This document shows positions 1-7,142 of a DNA stretch of 7,680 nt, in pieces. Within the stretch, counting starts at the first letter, position 1, and every line of letters starts with the position of its first letter. Position numbers and translations under genes: made by a program. The notes under the pieces are model-generated. The model saw only the letters and a program-made list of their open reading frames with translations, made no database searches and was not told the origin of the DNA. The stretch covers positions 1 to 7,680 of the forward strand of contig JAAZFB010000027.1 of the NCBI GenBank assembly GCA_012511915.1, in the 5' to 3' direction. Source of the stretch: Clostridiaceae bacterium. GTDB taxonomy: Bacteria > Bacillota > Clostridia > Monoglobales > Firm-18.

Positions 1-8
1 CTTTTTTT

Positions 9-14
9 TATACT
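9..14 (+). promoter_or_regulatory. Candidate -10 box of the ABC exporter operon
   Basis: TATACT matches the sigma-A -10 consensus at five of six positions and lies about 70 bases before the first exporter gene. The matching -35 box would fall left of the window, so the promoter cannot be confirmed. The box runs directly into the long palindrome that starts at position 10, the usual place for a repressor site. Confidence 0.3.
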
Positions 15-57
15 AAACTCAATCAAATATAGTGTTATATTTGATTGAATTTAGTAT
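10..57 (+). promoter_or_regulatory. 48-bp near-perfect palindrome, likely operator of the exporter operon
   Basis: Two 22-base arms (10-31 and 36-57) are reverse complements with a single C/A mismatch, separated by the four bases GTGT. The sub-motif TTGATTGAA in the right arm (41-49) occurs again at 63-71, overlapping the ribosome binding site of the first gene. No T-run follows the hairpin on the + strand, and on the minus strand it is followed by A's, so it does not look like an intrinsic terminator. ABC exporter pairs in Firmicutes are often controlled by a MarR- or TetR-type repressor binding such dyads, so an operator is the favoured reading. The regulator gene is not in the window. Confidence 0.5.
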
Positions 58-69
58 TAATATTGATTG

Positions 70-75
70 AAAGGA
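70..75 (+). promoter_or_regulatory. Shine-Dalgarno deciding the TTG start at 85
   Basis: AAAGGA ends nine bases before the TTG at 85-87. An earlier in-frame TTG at 67 lies upstream of this site and has no ribosome binding site of its own, so 85 is the better start. The first in-frame ATG comes about 35 codons later, inside the first membrane region, and is too late. Confidence 0.6.
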
Positions 76-84
76 AAACAAATT

Positions 85-1815
85 TTGATTAAATTATTTA
101 AATACCTGAAGCCATATATAAAATATGTGATATTGGCCCCCTCTTTTTTATTGGTCGAGGTTTTACTTGAATTACAGCAACCGCGGCTGATGGGTAATAT
201 TGTGGATATAGGCATTGCCAATGGTGACATGCGCTACATCGTTATAACCGGTCTTAAGATGATTGGATTTGCACTTGCGATGTCAGCAGGTGGAATAGGG
301 TGTATTTACTTCTCATCGAAAGCCTCCCAAAACTTCGGTGCAGATTTGCGGAATGAAATGTATATAAAAATCCAAGGCCTTGCTTTTTCGGATATAGATG
401 AGTTCAAACATTCCTCCCTTATCACCCGTCTTACAAATGATGTTATGCAAGTACAGCACATGGTATTAATGGGTCTTAGAATGATGTTTCGTGCCCCGTT
501 GCTTGCCTTTGGCGGTTTTTTTATGGCAGCAAGGATAAATTTAGAGCTATCCGTTATACTCGCGATTGTGTTACCGATATTGGCTTTTTTTATTACCTTT
601 TTTGTAAGAAAAAGCTTCCCGCTGTTTAATGCTGTTCAAGAAAAACTTGACAGAATTAATCTAATCATACGTGAGAACTTAAGCGGAATTCGAGTAATAA
701 AAGCATTTGTAAGCTTTGATTATGAAAAGCAACGGTTTAGCAAGGCAAATAAAGATTTATCAGAGGTAGGCATCAGAGCAGGTTCTCTGTTAGCGCTCAC
801 TATGCCGATAATGATAATTATAATGAATTTTACCATTGTTGCCATCTTATGGTATGGAGGTCTGTTGGCAAATGCGGGGCAAACAGAGGTCGGCAAAATA
901 ATCGCATTTATCAACTATTCGACTCAAATACTATTTTCATTCATGATGCTTGGTTTTTTGTTTGTTTTTATTTCAAGGGCGTATGTTTCGGCAAATAGAA
1001 TAAATGAGGTACTCAATACACAAAGTGCAATGCAAAACCCGTCAAACCCGAAAATTGTTAAATCAATCAATGGTGTTATAGAATTTGAGAATGTCTCTTT
1101 TGGGTATGACAAAAAAAACGACAGCCAACAATTAAGCAATATTAACCTAAAAATAAACGCCGGCGAAACAGTAGCAATAATAGGGGAAACCGGCTCAGGC
1201 AAAACCTCACTTGTCAGTTTAATCCCCCGTCTATACGATGTTACGTCCGGTCGTGTTTTAATCGATGATGTTGATGTCAGAGAATACGATATCGAAAACC
1301 TGCGCTCACACATCGGCATGGTGCCGCAGGATACTATTTTGTTTACCGGCAGAATAGCAGATAATATCAGATGGGGCAACGAAGCAGCGTCTGATGAAGA
1401 ACTAAGGCGTGTTGCGCAAATTACTTACGCAAATGATTTCATAGACTCCTTTGCAGAGGGATACAGCACCCTTGTAGGGCAACGAGGTGTCGGATTATCC
1501 GGCGGTCAAAAACAACGAATAGCGTTGGCACGGGCAATCGCAAAAAAACCTAAAATTCTTATACTTGACGACAGCACCAGTGCAGTTGACGTTATTACAG
1601 AAGCACAAATCCAAAAAAACTTTCGCAAAGAACTTACTGATTGCACCGTAATAATTATTGCACAGCGTGTAAGCACGGCTTTTGGAGCGGATAGAATTAT
1701 CGTGTTAAAAGACGGTACAATCGCAGAACAAGGGACGCATGACCAGCTTCTTTCGCAAAATGGGATATATACCGATGTATACAAATCCCAACTAGGGACG
1801 GAGGGGTTGGCTTGA
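85..1815 (+). CDS. Heterodimeric ABC exporter, half with degenerate ATPase site (permease + ATP-binding)
   Basis: This is a 576-residue half-transporter that, with the next gene, should form an exporter in the cytoplasmic membrane driven by ATP. The N-terminal half has about six hydrophobic segments (roughly residues 14-32, 52-76, 128-150, 154-175, 240-260, 275-297). The ATP-binding domain follows: Walker A GETGSGKT at 367-374, Q-loop Gln415, canonical signature LSGGQ at 471-475, Walker B ending Asp495-Asp496, and D-loop SAVD at 499-502. Two catalytic residues are changed. The glutamate after Walker B is Asp496, and the switch histidine is Gln527 (IAQRVST). This D/Q pair marks the degenerate-site subunit in the BmrC/LmrC/TM287 group and in TAP1. 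The start is a TTG. The gene overlaps the next by four bases, indicating coupled translation. The substrate cannot be read from sequence; drug or peptide efflux is the family norm. Confidence 0.93.
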   Translation: MIKLFKYLKPYIKYVILAPSFLLVEVLLELQQPRLMGNIVDIGIANGDMRYIVITGLKMIGFALAMSAGGIGCIYFSSKASQNFGADLRNEMYIKIQGLAFSDIDEFKHSSLITRLTNDVMQVQHMVLMGLRMMFRAPLLAFGGFFMAARINLELSVILAIVLPILAFFITFFVRKSFPLFNAVQEKLDRINLIIRENLSGIRVIKAFVSFDYEKQRFSKANKDLSEVGIRAGSLLALTMPIMIIIMNFTIVAILWYGGLLANAGQTEVGKIIAFINYSTQILFSFMMLGFLFVFISRAYVSANRINEVLNTQSAMQNPSNPKIVKSINGVIEFENVSFGYDKKNDSQQLSNINLKINAGETVAIIGETGSGKTSLVSLIPRLYDVTSGRVLIDDVDVREYDIENLRSHIGMVPQDTILFTGRIADNIRWGNEAASDEELRRVAQITYANDFIDSFAEGYSTLVGQRGVGLSGGQKQRIALARAIAKKPKILILDDSTSAVDVITEAQIQKNFRKELTDCTVIIIAQRVSTAFGADRIIVLKDGTIAEQGTHDQLLSQNGIYTDVYKSQLGTEGLA

Positions 1816-3554
1816 AAAGAAAGACATACTCAAAAGATGTAATCAGTAAAATATGGTATTATGTTAAAATGCAAAAGGCAGCACTTGCAATAATTTTCAT
1901 TTCCGTTATAATAAACACCGCAAGTATGGTTTACGGCACAATGTTAGTCGGAACGGCAATCGATAAGTATATAATGGTGTTTGATTTTGACGGGCTTGCA
2001 CGTTTTTGCTTTATGCTTGCTGCTGTTTATTCTGTATCCGCCCTGACTTCCTGGTTACAAACGCGCTTTAGCGTCATCCTGTCGAATAAAGCGATACAAC
2101 AAATACGCCATGATTTATTTGATAAACTCGGCGGTCTTTCAATCAGATATTTTGATTCAAAACCCCACGGTGAACTAATGAGCAGACTCACCAACGATGT
2201 TGATAATATTTGGCAGGCACTTAATCAATCTATTGTGCAGCTTATTTCAAGCGGTTTATCAATTATTATGACACTTATTGCTATGTTTATTATAAGTCCT
2301 TTACTGACACTAATCGCCCTATTAATTGTCCCGAGCGGTATTGTTATAACCAAAATTGTTGCAAAACATTCCAAAAAGCATTTCGCGGCACAACAAAAAA
2401 TCTTGGGTGAACTAAACGCTACGATTGAAGAAACTATTAGCGGGCAAAAAGTTGTAAAAATATTTGGTAGAGAGCGAATAATCATTAAGAATTTTGCCGA
2501 GAAAAACGAAAATTTAAGGAGTGTGGGGATTAAGGCACAGTTTCTTTCAAGCATTATCTGGCCTGCAATGAACTCACTTAATAATATTGGCTTTGCATTG
2601 GTAGCATTTATAGGCGGTGGGTTGATTCTCTCAGGAAATACAACACTTACTATCGGCAAAATCTCTAACATGCTCATTTATTCAAAGCAGCTATCCCGTC
2701 CCATTAATGAGATGGCAAACCTTTTTAGCTCTTTGCAATCAGCAATAGCAGGAGCCGAACGTGTTTTTGAAGTTATGGAAGAAAAACCGGAGCCTTTAGA
2801 CGGAAAACCAATTACCCAAATAAAGGGTAAGGTAGAGTTTAAAAATGTTACATTCGGATACAATGCAGAAGCACAAGTATTGAAAAATGTAACAATAACA
2901 GCCGAACCGGGAAGCACTATAGCTTTAGTAGGCCCCACCGGCGCGGGAAAAACAACAATTGTAAATTTGCTTACCAGGTTCTATGACGTTGATGAGGGAA
3001 GTATATTAATAGACGGAAACGACATTCGCACATTAGACCGTAATACGCTTCGCAAAAACCTCGGAATGGTATTACAAGACACATATTTGTTTTCTTCATC
3101 AATCAGGGAAAACATAAGATACGGTCGACCGGACGCCACAGACGAAGAGGTTGAGCAAGCGGCAATTCATGCAAATGTGCATAAATTTATAGCTCATTTT
3201 CCAAATGGTTACGACACCATTTTATCCGATGGCGGCGAAGGAATAAGCCAAGGACAACGCCAGCTTATTTCAATAGCGAGGGCTATTTTGGCAAGCCCTT
3301 CAATCCTTATACTTGATGAAGCAACCAGCAATATTGATACCAGAACAGAAAAAAACATCCAACAAGCATTACTAAAGCTTATGGAGGGCAGAACAAGCTT
3401 TGTCATAGCGCACCGATTGAGCACCATTCGTGATGCAAACGAAATCCTTGTGATAAATGACGGACAAATCATTGAAAAGGGCAATCATGACGCGATATAT
3501 AACAAAAAGGGTTTCTACTACAATTTATATAATGGTCATAGGGTAAGGGATTAG
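1812..3554 (+). CDS. Heterodimeric ABC exporter, half with intact catalytic glutamate (permease + ATP-binding)
   Basis: This 580-residue partner of the preceding gene has the same layout: about six membrane segments (near 22-45, 63-85, 140-162, 163-183, 248-273, 283-305) and then the ATPase domain. Walker A is GPTGAGKT at 374-381, Q-loop Gln422, Walker B ILILDE at 498-503 with catalytic Glu503, D-loop SNID at 506-509 and switch His534. The signature motif is altered to ISQGQ (478-482) instead of LSGGQ. In a head-to-tail dimer this weak signature faces the Asp/Gln site of the partner, so both defects fall in one ATP site and the other site stays canonical. This fits the BmrD/LmrD/TM288-type subunit. 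The start is TTG within the preceding stop (TTGA), with a strong GGAGGGG at 1800-1806. The stop overlaps the convergent hydrolase gene by four bases, leaving no room for a terminator outside coding sequence. Confidence 0.93.
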   Translation: MKRKTYSKDVISKIWYYVKMQKAALAIIFISVIINTASMVYGTMLVGTAIDKYIMVFDFDGLARFCFMLAAVYSVSALTSWLQTRFSVILSNKAIQQIRHDLFDKLGGLSIRYFDSKPHGELMSRLTNDVDNIWQALNQSIVQLISSGLSIIMTLIAMFIISPLLTLIALLIVPSGIVITKIVAKHSKKHFAAQQKILGELNATIEETISGQKVVKIFGRERIIIKNFAEKNENLRSVGIKAQFLSSIIWPAMNSLNNIGFALVAFIGGGLILSGNTTLTIGKISNMLIYSKQLSRPINEMANLFSSLQSAIAGAERVFEVMEEKPEPLDGKPITQIKGKVEFKNVTFGYNAEAQVLKNVTITAEPGSTIALVGPTGAGKTTIVNLLTRFYDVDEGSILIDGNDIRTLDRNTLRKNLGMVLQDTYLFSSSIRENIRYGRPDATDEEVEQAAIHANVHKFIAHFPNGYDTILSDGGEGISQGQRQLISIARAILASPSILILDEATSNIDTRTEKNIQQALLKLMEGRTSFVIAHRLSTIRDANEILVINDGQIIEKGNHDAIYNKKGFYYNLYNGHRVRD

Positions 3555-4384
3555 TCTTTATCAAAAAAAGTGTGTTCAAGCCATTTTTTACAGAGTTCCG
3601 TCCACACTGCCACATGTGGGTTATCGGGTTTAGGGTTACCGTCATCTGTTTGTTTTGTTGCAAGTGAGAGCCCGTGAACACCATCAGGAAAGATATGCAG
3701 CTCAAACGGTACATTGTTTTCTCGCAAAGCGCAAGAAAAAAGCAAGGTATTTTCAACCGGCACAGCCTGGTCATTAAAGGTTGACCATATAAATGTTTTC
3801 GGGGTAACACTGCTCACCCTGCTTTCAAGGGACTTCTCCTCAATTTCCGCCTGTGTGGCATCCTCACCGAGCCGCATTCTAAATGAACCCCTATGTGCTT
3901 TCTTCCCCCCTGATATAACAGGATAACCTAAAATTAAAGCATTTGGTTTGTTCTTTCCCTCTTCCATTCCGCTTACATTTTGAAGGCAAGCTTCGTTCCA
4001 AAGCGTACCTATAGATGCGGCAAGATGTCCACCTGCGGAAAAACCGCAAACCGCTATTTTATCCGAATCAATGTTCCATTGGTCAGCATTGTCACGAATT
4101 ATGCACATCGCCCTTGTAACATCAAGCAAGGGTTGCGGGTGTCTGTTGGGAGAAACACTATAATTAAGAACAAAAGCATGGTATCCTATACTATTCACCC
4201 AAACCGCAATAGGCTCTGCCTCACGCCATGAACAAAATGAATAGCCACCGCCGGGTAGCACTAATACTGCGGCAGTCTTTTTGCTTGTATTGTTTAAAAT
4301 ATAAGTGTCAATCCACGGTTTATAATCAGGGTTGGCACCATTATATTCACCTTTGTCCCAAATTTGTATTTTTTTATGAATCAT
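3551..4384 (-). CDS. Alpha/beta-hydrolase, acetyl-esterase / acetylxylan esterase-like
   Basis: This 277-residue protein has the alpha/beta-hydrolase fold signature of small carbohydrate-ester or short-chain esterases. Visible elements are the oxyanion-hole loop PGGGY (44-48), the nucleophile elbow GFSAGG with Ser116, a likely acid Asp205 (STFNDQAVP) and the catalytic His237 (PDGVHGLS). All three members of the triad are present and correctly ordered. No signal peptide is seen, so it should act in the cytoplasm, for example removing acetyl groups from imported sugars; the real substrate is unknown. The ATG start is preceded by AAGGGGAG (4396-4403), eleven bases away, slightly long. Downstream it overlaps the exporter gene tail to tail. 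Upstream sits a MITE-like repeat, so its promoter is either in the 26-base gap or within the repeat, unless it is read through from ymdB. Confidence 0.88.
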   Translation of the reverse strand: MIHKKIQIWDKGEYNGANPDYKPWIDTYILNNTSKKTAAVLVLPGGGYSFCSWREAEPIAVWVNSIGYHAFVLNYSVSPNRHPQPLLDVTRAMCIIRDNADQWNIDSDKIAVCGFSAGGHLAASIGTLWNEACLQNVSGMEEGKNKPNALILGYPVISGGKKAHRGSFRMRLGEDATQAEIEEKSLESRVSSVTPKTFIWSTFNDQAVPVENTLLFSCALRENNVPFELHIFPDGVHGLSLATKQTDDGNPKPDNPHVAVWTELCKKWLEHTFFDKD

Positions 4385-4410
4385 ACTAAATTCAACTCCC
4401 CTTATAGTAC

Positions 4411-4575
4411 TAGTGCCTTGGCACAGTTAGATGTTAGGATTGGCACGCCGGTCATTTTTTCATCAGGCAAGGCGGAAGGAGGCGCGAATATCCATTGATA
4501 TTTAAGCCGACGACAACGCAGCATGACGGAAAATGAACAAGTGCAAAACTAATATATAGCTGTGTCAAGGCACTA
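4411..4575. mobile_element. MITE-like element with terminal inverted repeats and TA flanks
   Basis: The ends are inverted repeats: TAGTGCCTTGGCACAG at 4411-4426 and its complement with one change at 4560-4575. The similarity extends inward to about 27 bases with four mismatches (4411-4437 and 4549-4575). Further in, the arms stay partly complementary, and the exact centre is a small perfect hairpin, AATATC-CATT-GATATT (4487-4502), so the whole element can fold back on itself. TA lies at each outer edge, consistent with a TA target duplication as made by IS630/Tc1-mariner-type transposases. The element proper would be about 161 bp (4413-4573). It has no coding capacity and its interior is more GC-rich than its surroundings. 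It accounts for most of the gap between ymdB and the hydrolase gene. Confidence 0.75.
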
Positions 4576-4578
4576 ATA

Positions 4579-5352
4579 TTAACTAATATTAATACGTTCT
4601 ATGTCAGTTGCTTGTCTCGTGTTTTCATCAACTGTTACAATAACACCGGATAAAAGCACCGGGTTATCTGATGTCTCAAACCTACGGTGCATTTGTGTTA
4701 CAAACCAATCGACAATTATCTCTTTTTGAACACCAATAACGCTGTCCATAGGTCCGGTCATGCCAATATCTGTTATATAAGCGGTACCGCCGGGTAATAT
4801 GCGTTCATCAGCAGTTTGAACATGTGTATGCGTTCCAATAACCGCCGAAACCTTTCCGTCAAGAAAATACCCCATGGCAATCTTCTCACTTGTTGCCTCG
4901 GCATGGAAATCAACTATTATTATATTGGCCTTGCCCTCAATCTTTGAAATTACATCAGAAACCGCCCTAAACGGGCAATCTAAGCTTTTTAGGCTCACCC
5001 TACCAAGGGCATTTATTACACCTACGGTATAATGCCCAACATCTACCAAAATATATCCGTCACCCGATGTACCCGGTGGATAGTTTGCGGGGCGTATAAC
5101 AGGATAGTTATCGAGCATAAGGCTAAATACATCCGCCTTATTAAACGCATGGTTGCCGAGTGTAATAACATCTATGCCGGCATTAATTAAAGAATCGGCA
5201 CTTTCTTTTGTTATGCCATTACCAACAGCGGTATTTTCACCGTTTGCAATGCAAAAATCAATGCCGTGCAATTTTTTTATAGAATTTAAATGTTTTTGAA
5301 TAAAAGTGATACCGCTTTTGCCGATAACATCTCCGACAATTAAAATTTTCAT
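4579..5352 (-). CDS. ymdB: YmdB-family metallophosphoesterase (2',3'-cyclic-nucleotide phosphodiesterase)
   Basis: This 257-residue protein matches the YmdB family (usual length near 260). The di-metal site is complete: Asp8 in GDVIG, Glu39 in ANGENT, Asn67-His68 in LGNHAF, His150 in DFHAEATSEK, and His175 and His177 in GTHTHVQTADERILPGG. Family members are cytoplasmic phosphodiesterases active on 2',3'-cyclic nucleotides, and in Bacillus subtilis YmdB influences motility and biofilm gene expression. I start at the ATG at 5350-5352, because AGAGG (5358-5362) lies five bases upstream and the family begins MKIL.VGD. An ATG nine codons earlier lacks a binding site. It follows rny on the same strand, as in other Firmicutes, across a gap with a hairpin and a candidate promoter. 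Its stop is three bases from the MITE. Confidence 0.94.
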   Translation of the reverse strand: MKILIVGDVIGKSGITFIQKHLNSIKKLHGIDFCIANGENTAVGNGITKESADSLINAGIDVITLGNHAFNKADVFSLMLDNYPVIRPANYPPGTSGDGYILVDVGHYTVGVINALGRVSLKSLDCPFRAVSDVISKIEGKANIIIVDFHAEATSEKIAMGYFLDGKVSAVIGTHTHVQTADERILPGGTAYITDIGMTGPMDSVIGVQKEIIVDWFVTQMHRRFETSDNPVLLSGVIVTVDENTRQATDIERINIS

Positions 5353-5393
5353 ATAAGCCTCTTTTCCCGAATCATGCAAAAATGAAATATCGT

Positions 5394-5399
5394 ATTATA
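5394..5399 (-). promoter_or_regulatory. Candidate -10 box for ymdB
   Basis: On the minus strand this reads TATAAT, a perfect -10 hexamer, about 42 bases upstream of the ymdB start. The region 16-17 bases further upstream is AT-rich (TATATT/ATATAT) and makes a poor -35 box. If active, it would give ymdB a short leader of about 35 bases, independent of rny. Confidence 0.4.
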
Positions 5400-5416
5400 C
5401 TAATACTAAACACTAA

Positions 5417-5453
5417 ATATATTATGCCATGTATAAAACATGGCATAATATAT
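5417..5453 (-). terminator. Strong hairpin after rny, probable transcription terminator
   Basis: Arms at 5417-5431 and 5439-5453 are perfect 15-base reverse complements around a 7-base loop, with the GC-containing block ATGCCATG next to the loop. It lies about 70 bases past the rny stop. On the minus strand it is followed by a T-rich but interrupted stretch (TTTAGTGTTTAG), so it is not a textbook terminator; it could also protect the 3' end of the rny mRNA or act as an RNA-processing site. Confidence 0.5.
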
Positions 5454-5523
5454 ATATGTTTCTTATTGATTATATATCATTTTTTCATGCAAATGTGTAT
5501 CTCCTAATTAGAATATGCAAATT

Positions 5524-7086
5524 TTATTTTGCATATTCAATGGAACGAAGCTCTCTTATTACATTAACTTTTATTTGCCCCGGATATTCCATATCCGCTT
5601 CAATCTTTTTGACAATATCCTTTGCAAGTAGTATCGTTTCTTCATCCGTAACACTCTCCGGCTTTACCATAATACGGACTTCCCTACCCGCTTGTATTGC
5701 AAAAGATTTTTCAACACCTACAAAAGAATTGGCTATTTCCTCAAGCTTTTCAAGGCGTTTAATATAGTTTTCGATATTTTCCCTGCGTGCGCCCGGTCTT
5801 GCCGCCGAAATTGAGTCTGCCGCTTGTACAATGCACGCTACAACTGTATTTGGCTGAATATCACCATGATGCGCCATAATTGCATGTATAACTTCGTCGT
5901 TTTCCTTATATTTTTTTGCGGCATCGGCGCCTATTGTAACATGTGAGCCTTCAAACTCATGGTCTATAGCTTTGCCTAAATCATGTAACAACCCTGCCCT
6001 TTTAGCAATTCTGATATCACAGCCAAGCTCCCCCGCCATAATTCCGGCAAGATGAGAAACTTCGATAGAATGCTTAAGCACGTTTTGGCCATAGCTTGTC
6101 CTGTATTTTAACTTGCCAAGGAGTTTAATAATTTCAGGATGCAAACCATGCACTCCGGTTTCAAATGTGGCATGCTCTCCCTCTTGTTTTATTATATTCT
6201 CAACTTCTTTTCGACTTCTTTCAACAGTCTCTTCTATACGCGCCGGGTGAATTCTGCCGTCTGTAATAAGTTTTTCAAGCGATACTCGGGCTATTTCCCT
6301 TTTTACCGGATCAAACCCTGAAAGAATTACCGCCTCCGGTGTATCGTCAATTATTAAATCAATCCCGGTAAGTGTTTCAAGTGCCCTAATATTCCTACCT
6401 TCCCTCCCGATTATCCTGCCTTTCATTTCATCGTTGGGAAGTGGAACGACAGATACTGTTGTTTCGGCGGAATGGTCCGCTGCACACCGCTGAATTGTGG
6501 TAACAATTATTTCTTTCGAAATGTTTTCTGCTTCGTTTTTAGCATTTTCCTCTATTTCCTTAACCATAAGAGCAGCTTCGTGTCGAGTTTCACTCTCAAT
6601 GCTTTTCAACAGATAGTCCTTTGCTTCATCGGCTGTAAAACCAGATATTTTCTCAAGTTGTTCAATTTGCTTTTTTTGTGAATTAGTTATTTCTAATGCT
6701 TTGTTTTCAATTTCCTTGTTACGCTTTGCAATTTGTTCTTCTTTTTTTTCTAAATTATCAACTTTCTTATCAAGTGTTTCTTCCTTTTGCTGAATACGTC
6801 TTTCTTGTCTTTGAATATCAGCGCGACGCTCTTTAAGTTCTTTATCAAGCTCTGCACGCTGTTTAATAGCATCTTCCTTTGCTTCTAACATTTTCTCTCT
6901 TTTTTTGCTTTCGGCAGCTTTTTCAGCCTCTTTAATAATGTTTTTTGCTTGCTGTTCCGCCCCTCCGATTTCTGCTTCTGCAATTTTTTTTCTATAAGCA
7001 ATTCCAAGCCGGAATGAAATTACCGCAGCTACAACAATAAGTACAGTAGCAATTATAAGCAAAATCAGCATTGTTGTCGTGTTTAT
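5524..7086 (-). CDS. rny: Ribonuclease Y (membrane-anchored endoribonuclease)
   Basis: RNase Y starts mRNA decay in Firmicutes by endonucleolytic cleavage. The domains are in the family order: an N-terminal membrane helix (about residues 6-26), a long charged coiled coil rich in Lys and Glu (about 35-165), a KH RNA-binding domain with GRIIGREGRN at 223-232, an HD phosphohydrolase domain with His339, the His368-Asp369 pair (LLHDLGKAIDHE), a later AHHGD and Asp423, and the conserved C-terminus ending EYAK. The start is the problem. A strong GGAGGTG (7093-7099) points to the codon at 7084-7086, which is ATA, giving 520 residues, the length of the Bacillus subtilis protein. The first ATG after it (7069-7071) is 23 bases from that site, and ATGs at 7125 and 7119 lie upstream of it without a binding site. 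The reading frame is otherwise intact. ymdB follows downstream. Confidence 0.95.
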   Translation of the reverse strand: MNTTTMLILLIIATVLIVVAAVISFRLGIAYRKKIAEAEIGGAEQQAKNIIKEAEKAAESKKREKMLEAKEDAIKQRAELDKELKERRADIQRQERRIQQKEETLDKKVDNLEKKEEQIAKRNKEIENKALEITNSQKKQIEQLEKISGFTADEAKDYLLKSIESETRHEAALMVKEIEENAKNEAENISKEIIVTTIQRCAADHSAETTVSVVPLPNDEMKGRIIGREGRNIRALETLTGIDLIIDDTPEAVILSGFDPVKREIARVSLEKLITDGRIHPARIEETVERSRKEVENIIKQEGEHATFETGVHGLHPEIIKLLGKLKYRTSYGQNVLKHSIEVSHLAGIMAGELGCDIRIAKRAGLLHDLGKAIDHEFEGSHVTIGADAAKKYKENDEVIHAIMAHHGDIQPNTVVACIVQAADSISAARPGARRENIENYIKRLEKLEEIANSFVGVEKSFAIQAGREVRIMVKPESVTDEETILLAKDIVKKIEADMEYPGQIKVNVIRELRSIEYAK

Positions 7087-7092
7087 ATGTAA

Positions 7093-7099
7093 CACCTCC
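7093..7099 (-). promoter_or_regulatory. Strong Shine-Dalgarno of rny, pointing to an ATA start
   Basis: On the minus strand this reads GGAGGTG, the best ribosome binding site in the window. Eight bases separate its GGAGG core from the in-frame codon ATA at 7084-7086. No ATG, GTG or TTG lies at a usable distance downstream; the next ATG is at 7069-7071. Confidence 0.7.
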
Positions 7100-7118
7100 A
7101 AATATATAATTAAACCCA

Positions 7119-7142
7119 TTATCATAAAACGATAAATGATAA
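7119..7142 (-). other. Hairpin in the rny leader
   Basis: TTATCAT (7119-7125) and ATGATAA (7136-7142) form a 7-bp stem with a 10-base loop. It lies between the predicted transcription start (near 7151) and the Shine-Dalgarno. It is AT-only apart from one pair and is therefore weak; a role in control of rny is possible but unproven. Confidence 0.3.

Noticed and set aside
67..84. Upstream TTG start for the first exporter subunit
   Set aside because: The only good ribosome binding site (AAAGGA, 70-75) lies downstream of this codon and fits the TTG at 85 instead.
924..1379. Long minus-strand open frames inside the exporter genes (also 2225-2677 and others)
   Set aside because: They lie opposite well-supported ABC domains, have no recognisable motifs and no ribosome binding sites, and are shadows of the real genes.
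3469..3810. Minus-strand frame across the exporter/hydrolase junction
   Set aside because: It overlaps both convincing genes in a different frame and shows no protein-like motifs.
4411..4575. The palindromic repeat as a structured ncRNA, riboswitch or CRISPR unit
   Set aside because: It has transposon-like ends with TA flanks and no repeated spacer units; a MITE explains the features more simply.
5353..5379. Nine-codon N-terminal extension of YmdB
   Set aside because: No binding site precedes the ATG at 5379, while AGAGG at 5358-5362 and the family N-terminus MKIL.VGD both support the ATG at 5352.
7087..7125. ATG at 7125 (or 7119) as the rny start
   Set aside because: These codons lie upstream of the strong Shine-Dalgarno, which would then be inside the coding region, and the added residues are not expected in the family.
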